64,000 nucleotides of DNA from Oceanitalea sp047302425 (GCF_047302425.1 NZ_CP154855.1:248001-312000); one strand, 5' to 3'. Shown: positions 48,995-57,751, numbered from the stretch's first letter. Notes: generated from the letters alone by a model not told the origin. Program-made: numbers and translations.

Positions 48995-50259
48995 CGATCG
49001 CACTCGGTCAGGACCGAGTACGCCCGCCCAGCTTCCTCACGGGTGGGCGCCCTCTCGGCGATGCCGTACGCCTCGAGCACCCCCGTATCGGGAACGAGCT
49101 CCGGCGCCAGCCACCACTGCAGCACGACCATCTCACGAGCCATCTGCGCGTCCTCAGCCGCGGTGGCATTTGGCCCCCAGCACACAGCCAGCCCGTCCGT
49201 TACCGCCGGTACCAGCTCCCGCGTCGCGTCCCCAGGGCGGCCGATCGGCAACGTGATCCACACAGTCCGCCGCGCCCCGCCAGCGTCCACCATCGCGGCG
49301 CTGGGAGAGAACCGTGCCGTCGACATCGCCGGGTCCAGCTCGGCCAGCCGGGCAGCCGTCGGGGACAGCGCCTGGCTCACCGCATCGGTCATCGCACGCT
49401 GGTCCGACGGCAGGCACACCTCGGTGTCAGTTGCAGGGACAGGCGTGCACGGCCAGGTCGAATCGTCCGCCCACATGCGAGGCGCTCGAAGGTCGGCCCC
49501 AGCGAGGATGAGGACGGCCGCGACACCGGCCGTGACGCCGACGGCCCACCAGCGACGCAGACCCGTGGTCAGCGCCCCTGAGATCGCCAGACCCGCGACC
49601 ACCAGCGCGGCGAAAGCGGCGCACAGGCCCAGAAGCACCCCGGGCCGCAGATGCATCGCCACGATCACCGAGCCGGTAGCGCCCACCCAGTCAGTCAGCA
49701 CACGGGCGCCGCCGACGTCGAACACCAGGCACGCGAACCCCGCGACGGTGAGGACCGGCGGCACAAGCCAGCCCGGCACTCTCGCAGCACACGCCCCACC
49801 CAGGGCGCTCATCGCCATGGTGCCGGTCAACGCCGGAGCCACAGGAGCGATCGCCCGCCAGTTCGGTGGTGAACCGTTCCACGCGGCCACCCCAAGGGCC
49901 AGCACCGTTCCTGCGAGCAGACCGGCGCAGATCCAGATCCCCGGCCACGCCGCGCTCATGACCAACGCACGCCACTGAGCCCCAGTCGGTAACGCCTCGA
50001 GAAGGGAGAAGGACGCGGTGCGCCGCAACCGGATGACCGGAACCGCGGACGCCCCGAGCGCGATCGGCCAGAGCACGTAGATCGACGTGAGGGCAGCGTC
50101 GACCGCCCACACCGCCGAGAGCGTGAACTCCGGACGCCCGAACAAGCTGATGGCCGCAACGATGACGGTCACGGGACCGAGGTACCACGCGGCCGGACGC
50201 CAGATCCAGCCGTGACGGCGCACGCTCACGTCCGCCTCGTCAGAAACCGACAACACCAT
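48991..50259 (-). CDS. Large ABC-transporter-associated membrane protein
   Basis: The 422-residue product contains two blocks of hydrophobic helices (about 20-120 and 130-230) and a C-terminal extracytoplasmic domain of about 190 residues with Cys (WPCTPVPATDTEVCLPSDQ; LAVCWGP). The pattern resembles ABC permeases with a long exported domain, sometimes annotated DUF7224. The start ATG lies within the end of the ATPase gene (20-bp overlap), so ATPase and permease are translationally coupled. Confidence 0.75.
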   Translation of the reverse strand: MVLSVSDEADVSVRRHGWIWRPAAWYLGPVTVIVAAISLFGRPEFTLSAVWAVDAALTSIYVLWPIALGASAVPVIRLRRTASFSLLEALPTGAQWRALVMSAAWPGIWICAGLLAGTVLALGVAAWNGSPPNWRAIAPVAPALTGTMAMSALGGACAARVPGWLVPPVLTVAGFACLVFDVGGARVLTDWVGATGSVIVAMHLRPGVLLGLCAAFAALVVAGLAISGALTTGLRRWWAVGVTAGVAAVLILAGADLRAPRMWADDSTWPCTPVPATDTEVCLPSDQRAMTDAVSQALSPTAARLAELDPAMSTARFSPSAAMVDAGGARRTVWITLPIGRPGDATRELVPAVTDGLAVCWGPNATAAEDAQMAREMVVLQWWLAPELVPDTGVLEAYGIAERAPTREEAGRAYSVLTECDR

Positions 50260-51034
50260 CAGTCTCGTCCAGTCCGGCACGCGCAGGCGCCGTGCCACCG
50301 ATCAGCGACAGGAACCCGGCCTCCGCGTCCGAAGCGAGAGCATGGTGGCCCTGCCCGTCCCTCCTGCCCCACTCCTGCAGGTCCGCGAACGACCCCTGCC
50401 ACAGGGCTCGACCCTCATCGAGGATGAGAATCCGGGAGGCCAACTGCTGCAGGTCCTCCACCACGTGTGTCGAGACGAGCACCAGCCGCTCCGCCGCCAA
50501 CCCCGCCAGCAACTCTCGCAGGCGGACCCTCTGCCGGGGGTCGAGGCCGGCGCTCGGTTCATCCAGGATCAGGATCTGCGGGCTGTGCACGATCGTCTGC
50601 GCGATGAACGCACGCTGCCGCTGCCCGCCGGACAGGTGCCCGAGCTGGACGTCACGACTGTCCTCGAGCCCCACGGCTGTCACCGCCCGGGAAACCGCCT
50701 CGTCCACCCCGTGGCGACCGATACGGAGCTTGCCGAAGTACGTGACGAACTCGGTGACAGTGAGCTCCGGCAACCATCGAGGCGACTGCGGCAGGTACCC
50801 GACCCGGCCGCGCAGCCGGGACCTGTCCGCACGGGAAACGACGGGGACACCATCGACGGTCAACCGCCCTCCCGACGGGGGAGCGATGCCCGCAAGAATG
50901 CGCAGGAGTGTCGTTTTTCCGGCACCGTTCACACCGAGAGCGCCAATAACCCCGGTACCCCATTCGCCCGACACGCCACGTAACGCTTCATGGCGCCCGT
51001 ATCGAAACGTCAGGCCCTCCGCTGCGATCTTCAC
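50240..51034 (-). CDS. ABC transporter ATP-binding protein (element cargo)
   Basis: The 264-residue ATPase has Walker A GVNGAGKTTLLR near residue 36, a Q-loop YLPQSPRWLPELTVTEF, signature HLSGGQRQRAFIAQT, Walker B QILILDEPSAGLDP and H-loop STHVVEDLQ. The small size and sequence fit exporters for peptides or lantibiotic immunity. The GTG start follows the secreted-peptide gene by 14 bp. With the two following membrane proteins it forms a complete transporter. Confidence 0.9.
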   Translation of the reverse strand: MKIAAEGLTFRYGRHEALRGVSGEWGTGVIGALGVNGAGKTTLLRILAGIAPPSGGRLTVDGVPVVSRADRSRLRGRVGYLPQSPRWLPELTVTEFVTYFGKLRIGRHGVDEAVSRAVTAVGLEDSRDVQLGHLSGGQRQRAFIAQTIVHSPQILILDEPSAGLDPRQRVRLRELLAGLAAERLVLVSTHVVEDLQQLASRILILDEGRALWQGSFADLQEWGRRDGQGHHALASDAEAGFLSLIGGTAPARAGLDETDGVVGF

Positions 51035-51048
51035 GTGGAAGGCACCGG

Positions 51049-51467
51049 TTAGTACACCGTCGAGCGATAGGTGCCGGCGCAGTTATCCGGCCGCAGCCGA
51101 ATGTCGACGCACACGTTCGTGTGAGTCCTCAGCCCGTAGTGCTTGCGCGGAGTCCATGACACCGCCACCCCCGTGCTGAGCGAGCTCGTCGTGCGGTCAG
51201 TCTGCTGCTGCCCGACACCGACCCAGGCGTAGTACTTGTAGCTTCCCCCGGGCCTGCGCTGCACGAGCTGGTCGTAACGCTGCCCGGTCACCTTCCCGTA
51301 CACGGCCCGCCCGTCGCTCGAGCTGCGGTCACGGACGGTCATGATCGAGGTGTGGAAGTTCTTACCCGAGACCCTGGCTGTAGCCGCAACTCCATCCCTA
51401 CGCCAACACCCGCCACCACCATCGCCCCAGTCGCTACTGCGACTCTCAAAATTCGCTGCCACTTCAT
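51049..51467 (-). pseudogene. Secreted peptide gene, frameshifted at the signal/mature junction
   Basis: ATG 51467 opens MKWQRILRVAVATGAMVVAG then VGVG, a clear signal peptide. The frame then shifts: the mature part in another frame reads AATARVSGKNFHTSIMTVRD, continuing to ...NCAGTYRSTVY at 51049. The net shift is one nucleotide near GGCGTAGGG (about 51390-51400). The mature region has few Lys and many Arg/Tyr/Gly/Thr and two cysteines near the end. Order peptide-ATPase-permease-permease suggests an exported peptide with its own transporter. Could be an assembly error, a decayed gene or programmed frameshifting. Confidence 0.65.
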
Positions 51468-51641
51468 CGTGGCCCCCCAACTGTTCGGTTGTCGGGGACA
51501 ACGTGGCAGTCAGCAACCTTCGTGTCAATACCCAAAAGGGACATCGGTACGACTTCAAGGTCGAGCGGAGCCCGACCGCAGCGACCTCGCCGCTGAACCG
51601 CCCCGCCCTGATGCGCCCTCGCCGCGTTTGTCGGCGTGCAC

Positions 51642-51849
51642 TCACGCCACTGCTCCCACACCGTCCTCGGTGGCTCCGAGCATCGCCAGGAAGGGGAGCC
51701 GGGGCACCAGAACGCGCCTACCGAGACGGATGTAGGGGATCATCCCCGTCCTCGATCCCCCGCGATACGGACCGGCGGTGCACCTGGAGGATGTCTGCGA
51801 CCTCTCCGAGGTTAAGGGTCGCGCGCGTACTCGCGATGGCGTCGTTCAT
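51642..51849 (-). pseudogene. Excisionase (Xis/HTH) interrupted by a +1 insertion in a G-run
   Basis: ATG 51849 begins MNDAIASTRATLNLGEVADI, then LQVHRRSVSRGIEDG, a MerR-like excisionase HTH. After the run GGGG the remainder fits another frame: MIPYIRLGRRVLVPRLPFLA then MLGATEDGVGAVA, ending in TGA at 51642. MIPYIRLGRRVLVPR is exactly the wing seen in excisionases. Counting one G fewer restores the frame. It lies 270 bp from the tRNA-Leu attachment site, as an element-borne Xis should. Confidence 0.8.
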
Positions 51850-51998
51850 GGTTGTCACCTTGCTGCCGCTGGTGGGGGTGCTCGGTGCCGATCCTGCCGT
51901 GTTCAACGTGCTTCTCCTTGTATCTCCTCGCCCCGTACATCCGTCACCGTAGCGACGCGTATATACCCGCAGGTCAGAGGCACAAAGACTCACCCAAG

Positions 51999-52138
51999 GG
52001 CTGCCAGCCACTCTGAGGTCCCCACCGAGACAGTTGGTCACATGGGACGTCACATGGGGACGAAAAAAGACCCGCAGGGCCCCAACTTTTCGTTGGCATC
52101 CTGCGGGTCTTCTGCTGTGCGCGAGGGGGGAGTTGAAC
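51999..52138. repeat. Right copy of the tRNA-Leu-end direct repeat
   Basis: Imperfect repeat of 47632-47758, identical over the 23 bp 52116-52138. It contains the tRNA terminator and the 3' end of tRNA-Leu. The 150 bp before it, back to the excisionase start, contains no supported gene. Confidence 0.85.
52063..52112 (-). terminator. Rho-independent terminator of tRNA-Leu
   Basis: On the minus strand: stem AAGACCCGCAGG with CCTGCGGGTCTT, an inner CCAAC-GAAAA-GTTGG hairpin, and a run of six T (52063-52068 as A on the plus strand). It lies directly 3' of the tRNA. Confidence 0.85.
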
Positions 52139-52201
52139 CCCCACGCCCTTTCGGGCACACGGACCTGAACCGTGCGCGTCTGCCTATTCCGCCACTCGCG
52201 C
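52118..52201 (-). tRNA. tRNA-Leu (anticodon CAG)
   Basis: Class II cloverleaf: acceptor GCGCGAG/CTCGCGC, D arm with GGCGGAATAGGCAGACGC, anticodon stem CACGG/CCGTG with loop TTCAGGT (anticodon CAG), a long variable arm GCCC-GAAA-GGGC, and T arm GGGGG-TTCAACT-CCCCC. The discriminator is A and the CCA is not encoded. It is the integration site of the element to its left. Confidence 0.96.
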
Positions 52202-52374
52202 GTCGTACAGCGAGGACGAGATTAGCACGCGGCCGCGCTGGCCGACGACGCCGTCGCCCGCATGGAGAGCGGTCTCACAGGAGGGCCCCTCCGCCCCGCC
52301 GGATCGAGCCGCCGATGCGTCAGGGGCGATGCACAATCGTTACGATCAGGGGGATCATGGGAGGAGGTGTGCCG

Positions 52375-53082
52375 ATGGGAGCGCTCGATCGCTTCGAGAA
52401 GAAGGTCGAGAACGCGGTGAACAACGTGTTCGCCAAGGCGTTCCGCAGCGAGGTCAAGCCGGTGGAGATCGCCAGCGCGATCCGCCGCGACATGGACGAC
52501 CGTGCTGCCGCCGTGTCCCGCGACCGCACCGTCGTGCCCAACGAGTTCACGGTCCTCCTCAGCCCCTCCGACCGCGAGCGCGTGGACGACTGGGGCGCCG
52601 AGGCACTTGCCGAGGAGATGGTCGCGGCCGCGACCGCCCACGCCGACTCCCAGCAGTACGCCTTCGTCGGCCCCGTGCGGGTGCGCTTTGAGACCGACGA
52701 GTCCGTCTCCACCGGGCGCCTGACCGTCACCTCCGCCACCCGCCGCGGCTCGACCGCCCCGGCGACGTCGACGGCGGCCTCGGCCCGCCACCCCATCATC
52801 GACATCGACGGGCAGCGCTACCTCCTCACCGGCCCGGTCACGGTGCTCGGCCGCGGGACCGAGGCGGACGTCGTCGTCGACGACACCGGCGTCTCCCGCC
52901 GCCACCTCGAGCTGCGAGTCACCCCGAACGGGACCGTCGCCACGGACCTGGGCTCCACCAACGGCACCTTCGTCGAGGGCCACCGCATCCAGGCGGCCAC
53001 CCTGCTCGACGGCAACACGATCACCATCGGCCGCACCCGGATCATGTTCTGGAACGGCGCCGACGACGAGGCGGGCGGCTGA
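52375..53082 (+). CDS. fhaA: FHA-domain protein with DUF3662
   Basis: The 235-residue FhaA has an N-terminal DUF3662 domain (start MGALDRFEKKVENAVNNVF, with the conserved AFRSEVKPVEIASAIRRDMD and NEFTVLLSPSDRERV) and a C-terminal FHA domain (VLGRGTEADVVVDDTGVSRRHLEL; DLGSTNGTFVEGHRI). FHA domains bind phosphothreonine proteins, here made by PknA/PknB. SD is GGAGGAGGTG and a -10-like TACGAT lies at 52341-52346. In actinobacteria it helps coordinate peptidoglycan synthesis through MviN and others. It heads the cell-division/PASTA kinase cluster. Confidence 0.95.
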   Translation: MGALDRFEKKVENAVNNVFAKAFRSEVKPVEIASAIRRDMDDRAAAVSRDRTVVPNEFTVLLSPSDRERVDDWGAEALAEEMVAAATAHADSQQYAFVGPVRVRFETDESVSTGRLTVTSATRRGSTAPATSTAASARHPIIDIDGQRYLLTGPVTVLGRGTEADVVVDDTGVSRRHLELRVTPNGTVATDLGSTNGTFVEGHRIQAATLLDGNTITIGRTRIMFWNGADDEAGG

Positions 53083-53085
53083 CCC

Positions 53086-53574
53086 ATGACCGAGCTGGCT
53101 GTCACCCTGCTGCGCCTGAGCTTCCTCGTGCTGCTCTGGGTCTTCGTCCTCGGGGCGCTGGCCGTGCTGCGCCGCGACATCTTCGGCACCCAGATCACCC
53201 GCCGCGCCCGCGCCGGCCAGCGCGGCAAGCAGCAGCGCGGCCGCCGCCCGGCACCCGCCGCCCCCAAGCGCCCGGCCCGCTCCACCCCCACCCGCCTGGT
53301 CGTCACCCAGGGTCCCCTCACCGGCACGACCATGCCGCTGGGCCCCTCGGCGATCGTCGTCGGCCGCGCCCCGAGCTCCACCCTCGTCCTCGACGACGAC
53401 TACTCCTCGGGCCGGCACGCCCGCTTCTACCCCCAGGACGACGTCTGGTGGGTGGAGGACCTCGGCTCCACCAACGGCACCTTCGTGGGAGACCAGCGCC
53501 TGACCCAGCCCGTGCAGCTCGCCGCCGGCACCCCGGTGCGCGTCGGGCAGACCGTCATCGAGCTGCAGCGCTGA
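53086..53574 (+). CDS. fhaB: FHA-domain protein FhaB/FipA-type
   Basis: This 162-residue protein has an N-terminal hydrophobic helix (LRLSFLVLLWVFVLGALAVL), a proline/basic linker and a C-terminal FHA domain (IVVGRAPSSTLVLDDDYSSG-RHARF; EDLGSTNGTFVGDQRL). It starts 4 bp after fhaA. FhaB (FipA) links the kinases with the FtsZ/FtsQ machinery in mycobacteria. It is co-transcribed with pstP. Confidence 0.95.
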   Translation: MTELAVTLLRLSFLVLLWVFVLGALAVLRRDIFGTQITRRARAGQRGKQQRGRRPAPAAPKRPARSTPTRLVVTQGPLTGTTMPLGPSAIVVGRAPSSTLVLDDDYSSGRHARFYPQDDVWWVEDLGSTNGTFVGDQRLTQPVQLAAGTPVRVGQTVIELQR

Positions 53575-53578
53575 GCCC

Positions 53579-54859
53579 ATGCCCCTGACCGTCAACTTCG
53601 CCGCCCGCTCCGACGTCGGACTCGTCCGCTCGAGCAACCAGGACTCCGGGTACGCCGGCCCGCACCTCCTCGTCCTCGCCGACGGCATGGGCGGACCAGC
53701 CGGCGGGGACATCGCCTCCTCCGTCGCGCTCGCCCACCTCGTCCACCTCGACGACGAGCACCCCGCCGCAGACGAGCTCCTCCCCAGCCTGCGCGCCGCC
53801 GTCGCCGCCGCCCACGCCGACCTCGAGGAGCGCGCCGAGGCCGACCCCGAGCTCGCCGGCCTCGGGACGACGTGCATCGCCCTGCTCCGCTCGGCCAACA
53901 AGATCGCCATGGTCCACATCGGCGACTCGCGCGCCTACCTCCTGCGCGAGGGCGAGCTCTCCCAGGTGACCAAGGACCACACCTTCGTCCAGCACCTCGT
54001 CGACACCGGCCGCCTCAGCCCCGAGCAGGCCGAGCGCCACCCGCAGCGCTCGGTGCTGCTGCGCGTGCTCGGCGACACCGACGGCGACGTCGTCCTCGAC
54101 GAGTCGGTCCGCGAGGCGCGGGTCGGGGACCGCTGGCTGCTGTGCTCCGACGGCCTCTCGGGCGTCGTCAGCACCGAGACCATCGCCGACACCCTCACGC
54201 GTGTGCCCGACCCCGGCCGCTGCGCCGAGGAGCTCATCGACCTCGCCCTGCGCGGCGGCGGACCGGACAACGTGACCTGCGTCGTCGCCGACTTCCTCGA
54301 CGACGACGACCTGCCCGCCGGCGTCGTCGTCGCCTCCGGGCCGCAGGTCGTCGGCGCCGCCGCGACGGACCGCCTGCGCGGCACCCGGGGCAGCGCCGGG
54401 GCGGCCGGCCGCGCCGCCGCCCTCTCCCCCGCCGCCCCCTCCCCGGACGACGACGAGCCCGCGCCGCCGCGCCGCCGCCGCTGGGTGGGGCGCACCCTCC
54501 TGGCCCTGCTCGTCCTCGCGCTGCTCGCCGGTGGCGGGTGGCTGGGCTACCGCTGGACGCAGAGCCAGTACTTCCTCGCGCCCGAGGGTGAGGTCGTGGC
54601 CATCTACCGCGGCATCCCGCAGGAGGTGGGGCCGCTGTCGCTCTCGGAGGTGCACTCGCGCACCGACCTGCGCCTGGAGGAGCTGCCCGGCTACGCGCGC
54701 GACCGCCTCGAGGCGACGATCACCGTCTCCTCCCTCGCGCAGGCCGAGGACCGCGTGGCCGAGCTGCGCGACGAGGTCCGCGCCGCCGAGGAGGAGCCGA
54801 CGCCCACGCCGTCGCCCAGCCCCTCGCCCAGTCCCTCGCCCACGGCGGAGGACGCCTGA
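53579..54859 (+). CDS. pstP: PP2C-family Ser/Thr phosphatase
   Basis: The 426-residue phosphatase has an N-terminal PP2C domain (residues 1-240): ARSDVGLVRSSNQDS, LADGMGGPAGGDIASS with metal-binding Asp, IGDSRAYLL, KDHTFVQHLVDTGRLSPEQAE, and GGPDNVTCVVADF. One membrane helix (LLALLVLALLAGGGWLGYRW, about 300-320) and an extracytoplasmic part with LREEPTPTPSPSPSPSPS follow. It opposes PknA/PknB. Its TGA overlaps the ATG of rodA. Confidence 0.96.
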   Translation: MPLTVNFAARSDVGLVRSSNQDSGYAGPHLLVLADGMGGPAGGDIASSVALAHLVHLDDEHPAADELLPSLRAAVAAAHADLEERAEADPELAGLGTTCIALLRSANKIAMVHIGDSRAYLLREGELSQVTKDHTFVQHLVDTGRLSPEQAERHPQRSVLLRVLGDTDGDVVLDESVREARVGDRWLLCSDGLSGVVSTETIADTLTRVPDPGRCAEELIDLALRGGGPDNVTCVVADFLDDDDLPAGVVVASGPQVVGAAATDRLRGTRGSAGAAGRAAALSPAAPSPDDDEPAPPRRRRWVGRTLLALLVLALLAGGGWLGYRWTQSQYFLAPEGEVVAIYRGIPQEVGPLSLSEVHSRTDLRLEELPGYARDRLEATITVSSLAQAEDRVAELRDEVRAAEEEPTPTPSPSPSPSPSPTAEDA

Positions 54860-56295
54860 TGGCGATCGTCAACCCGCAGGCCGCGCGCCCCGGGCGGTGG
54901 GTCGAGCTCGGCCTGCTCCTCGTCGCCCTGGCCATCGGCCTGTACGCCTACCTCCAGGTCGGACTGGCGACGGCGGGCTCCCCACCGGCCGGGATGGTCA
55001 CCCAGGCCGGGGTGCTCGTCGTCCTCGCGCTCGTCACGCACGTCGTCCTGCGCTGGCGCGCCCCCTACGCCGACCCGGTGATCCTGCCGGTCGCCGTCGC
55101 GCTCAACGGCCTGGGCCTGGCGATGATCCACCGCATCGACATCGCCGAGGACAGCACCTTCGCCTCCCGCCAGGTGCTGTGGACGATGATCGGCGTCGCG
55201 GCCGCCGTCGCCGTCGTCATCGCGCTGCGCGACCACCGGCTGCTGCGCCGCTACACCTACCTGTCGATGATCGTCGGCCTCGTCATGCTGCTCCTGCCGC
55301 TGCTGCCGGGCCTGGGGCGCACGATCAACGGCGCCCGGATCTGGATCTCGATCGGTCCGCTGTCCTTCCAGCCCGCCGAGCTCGCCAAGGTGCTCCTCGC
55401 CGTCTTCTTCGCCGGCTACCTCGTCACCAACCGCGACACCCTCGCGCTGGCCGGGCCGCGGTTCCTGGGCCTGCAGCTGCCGCGCGTGCGGGACCTCGGC
55501 CCGATCCTCCTCGCCTGGGGCGTGGCCCTGGTCGTCCTCGTCTTCCAGCGCGACCTCGGCACGGCACTGCTGTTCTTCGCGCTCTTCGTCGCCATGCTCT
55601 ACGTCGCCACCGAACGGGTGAGCTGGGTCCTCATCGGCCTGCTGCTCTTCGCGGGCGGCGCGGCGCTGGCGGCCACCACCCTCGGGCACGTGAGCGACCG
55701 CTTCGACGTGTGGCTCAACGCCCTCGACCCGGACATCTACTCGCGCGACTTCGGCGGGTCCTACCAGGTGGTCCAGGGCCTGTTCGGGATGGCCTCCGGC
55801 GGCCTCATGGGCACCGGCTGGGGCCAGGGGCGGCCCGACATCGTCCCCTACGCGCAGTCCGACTTCATCATCGCCTCGCTCGGTGAGGAGCTCGGCCTCA
55901 CCGGCCTGCTCGCGATCCTCCTCATGTACCTCGTCCTCGCCCAGCGCGGCATGCGCGCGGCGATCGGCGTGCGGGACGGCTTCGGGACGCTGCTCGCCTC
56001 GGGCCTGTCCTTCGTCGTCGCCTTCCAGTGCTTCGTCGTCGTCGGGGGCGTCACCCGCCTCATCCCGCTCACCGGGCTCACCATGCCCTTCCTCGCGCAG
56101 GGCGGCTCCTCCCTCGTCGTCAACTGGGTGATCGTCGCGCTGCTCCTGCGCATCTCCGACGCCGCCCGCCGCCCGGCCGCCATGGCCGGGGACCTGCCCA
56201 TCGGGCCCCTCGACACGAGCGGGGACGTCGCCGAGGTGAGCTTCCGCCCCACGGGCGACGACGCCAACCCCACCGAGGTGGTGAGACTGTCGTGA
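54859..56295 (+). CDS. rodA: SEDS-family peptidoglycan glycosyltransferase RodA/FtsW
   Basis: The 478-residue SEDS protein has 10 helices. Conserved parts are PARLKGARIWISIGPLSFQPAELAK-like GARIWISIGPLSFQPAELAK, the catalytic-loop YQVVQGLFGMASGGLMGTGWG and SDFIIASLGEELGLTG, and the C-terminal RLIPLTGLTMPFLAQGGSSL. It polymerises lipid II in the elongation complex with PbpA. It starts in the stop of pstP and overlaps pbpA by GTGA. Confidence 0.96.
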   Translation: MAIVNPQAARPGRWVELGLLLVALAIGLYAYLQVGLATAGSPPAGMVTQAGVLVVLALVTHVVLRWRAPYADPVILPVAVALNGLGLAMIHRIDIAEDSTFASRQVLWTMIGVAAAVAVVIALRDHRLLRRYTYLSMIVGLVMLLLPLLPGLGRTINGARIWISIGPLSFQPAELAKVLLAVFFAGYLVTNRDTLALAGPRFLGLQLPRVRDLGPILLAWGVALVVLVFQRDLGTALLFFALFVAMLYVATERVSWVLIGLLLFAGGAALAATTLGHVSDRFDVWLNALDPDIYSRDFGGSYQVVQGLFGMASGGLMGTGWGQGRPDIVPYAQSDFIIASLGEELGLTGLLAILLMYLVLAQRGMRAAIGVRDGFGTLLASGLSFVVAFQCFVVVGGVTRLIPLTGLTMPFLAQGGSSLVVNWVIVALLLRISDAARRPAAMAGDLPIGPLDTSGDVAEVSFRPTGDDANPTEVVRLS

Positions 56296-57749
56296 ACACC
56301 CCCGTCCGCCGGCTGACGACCATCGTCGCCCTCATGTTCCTCGCCCTCATGGTCGCCGCGACCTCCGTCCAGTTCGTCCAGGCGCCCTCCCTCAACGCCG
56401 ACGGCCGCAACGTCCGCACCATCTACCGCGAGTTCGGCCAGGACCGCGGCCCGATCATCGTCGCCGGTGAGGCGATCGCCTCCTCCACGCCGGTCGACTC
56501 CGCCTACGGCTACCAGCGCAGCTACGCCGAGCCGCTGCTCTACGCCCACACGACCGGCTACTTCGCCGCCGGGCTCAGCTCGATGACCGGGATGGAGCAG
56601 GCCGCCAACGACGTGCTCGGCGGCACCGCCGACTCCCTCGTCGTCCAGCGCCTCCAGGACCTCGTCACCGGCCGCCAGCCGCAGGGCGGGTCGGTCGAGC
56701 TCACCATCGACCCCGCCGCCCAGCAGGCCGCCTGGGACGCGCTGGGGGACCAGCGCGGCTCCGTCGTCGCCCTCGACACGCGCACAGGCGCGATCCTCGC
56801 CTCGGTGTCCAAGCCGAGCTTCGACCCGAACACGCTCGCCGTCCACGACGGCGCCGCCGCCCAGCAGGCCTACGACGCGCTGCTGGCCGACCCGGCCGAC
56901 CCGCTCGTCAACCGCGCCATCTCCGGGGACCTCTACGCGCCGGGCTCCTCCTTCAAGGTCATCACCGCGGCCGCCGCGATCGAGGACCTGGGCCTCGAGG
57001 CGGACAGCCCGGTGCCCTCCCTCGCCCAGCTCCAGCTGCCGCAGACCACCCGGGTCATCAACAACCCCGGCGGGATCGCCTGCACCTCCGAGGACACCGC
57101 CCCGCTGCGGTACACGATGGAGCAGTCCTGCAACACGACCTTCGCGCAGCTGGGGATGGACCTGGGCCCGGAGCGGCTCGGCGAGCAGGCGGAGGCCTTC
57201 GGCTTCGGCCAGGAGCTGCGGATCCCGCTGCGGGTCACCGAGTCCCGCTTCCCCACGGACCTGGACGCGGCGCAGACCGCCATGTCCGCGATCGGGCAGC
57301 AGAGCGTGCGCGTGACCCCGCTCCAGATGGCGATGGTCTCCCAGGCGATCGCCAACGGCGGTGAGCAGCTGCAGCCCTACCTCGTCGCCACCGAGCGCAA
57401 CGCCGACCTCGAGGTCGTCTCCACCACCGAGCCCACCGTCCTGCGCCGGTCCGTCTCGGAGGAGACGGCGGAGGTGCTCACCGAGCTCATGACGAGCGTC
57501 GTCGCCAACGGCACGGGACGCGCCGCCCAGCTCCCGGGCATCGCCGTCGCCGGCAAGACCGGCACCGCGCAGAGCGGCTCCGACGCGCCCCCGCACGCCT
57601 GGTTCACCTCCTTCGCCCCCGCCGACGACCCCCAGGTGGCCGTCGCCGTCGTCGTCGAGAACGGCGGCATCGAGGGCGACATCGCCTCCGGCGGCACCAC
57701 CGCCGCCCCGATCGCGCGCGAGGTGCTCGCCGCGCTGCTGCAGGACTGA
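56292..57749 (+). CDS. pbpA: Penicillin-binding protein PbpA (transpeptidase)
   Basis: PbpA (485 aa) is a class B PBP: N-terminal membrane helix (LTTIVALMFLALMVAATSVQF), a dimerization/linker domain, and a C-terminal transpeptidase domain with SxxK as YAPGSSFKVITAAA, SxN as MEQSCNTTF and KTG as AVAGKTGTAQSG. It crosslinks peptidoglycan made by RodA. GTG start overlaps the rodA stop. Confidence 0.96.
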   Translation: MNTPVRRLTTIVALMFLALMVAATSVQFVQAPSLNADGRNVRTIYREFGQDRGPIIVAGEAIASSTPVDSAYGYQRSYAEPLLYAHTTGYFAAGLSSMTGMEQAANDVLGGTADSLVVQRLQDLVTGRQPQGGSVELTIDPAAQQAAWDALGDQRGSVVALDTRTGAILASVSKPSFDPNTLAVHDGAAAQQAYDALLADPADPLVNRAISGDLYAPGSSFKVITAAAAIEDLGLEADSPVPSLAQLQLPQTTRVINNPGGIACTSEDTAPLRYTMEQSCNTTFAQLGMDLGPERLGEQAEAFGFGQELRIPLRVTESRFPTDLDAAQTAMSAIGQQSVRVTPLQMAMVSQAIANGGEQLQPYLVATERNADLEVVSTTEPTVLRRSVSEETAEVLTELMTSVVANGTGRAAQLPGIAVAGKTGTAQSGSDAPPHAWFTSFAPADDPQVAVAVVVENGGIEGDIASGGTTAAPIAREVLAALLQD

Positions 57750-57751
57750 CC

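Larger units (their letters stand above)
47736..52138. mobile_element. Small integrative element at tRNA-Leu, no integrase
   Basis: Identical 23-bp sequences at 47736-47758 and 52116-52138 flank about 4.4 kb. Inside are an mIHF-like DNA-binding gene (47890-48243), two tiny ORFs, a minus-strand exporter operon (51034 to 48389), a frameshifted secreted peptide (51049-51467) and a frameshifted excisionase (51642-51849). Site, direct repeats and Xis fit integrative-element biology (established for tRNA-targeting elements). No integrase/recombinase gene is visible inside, so the element may depend on a helper or be decayed. The exact ends are inferred from the repeats. Confidence 0.75.

Noticed and set aside
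47632..52138. CRISPR array or phage-defence locus
   Set aside because: Only two repeat copies, far apart, matching a tRNA end; no cas or defence-domain proteins.
51718..52158. Minus-strand 146-codon frame running from tRNA-Leu into the excisionase
   Set aside because: The first two thirds translate tRNA and terminator; only the end from 51849 is a real excisionase start.
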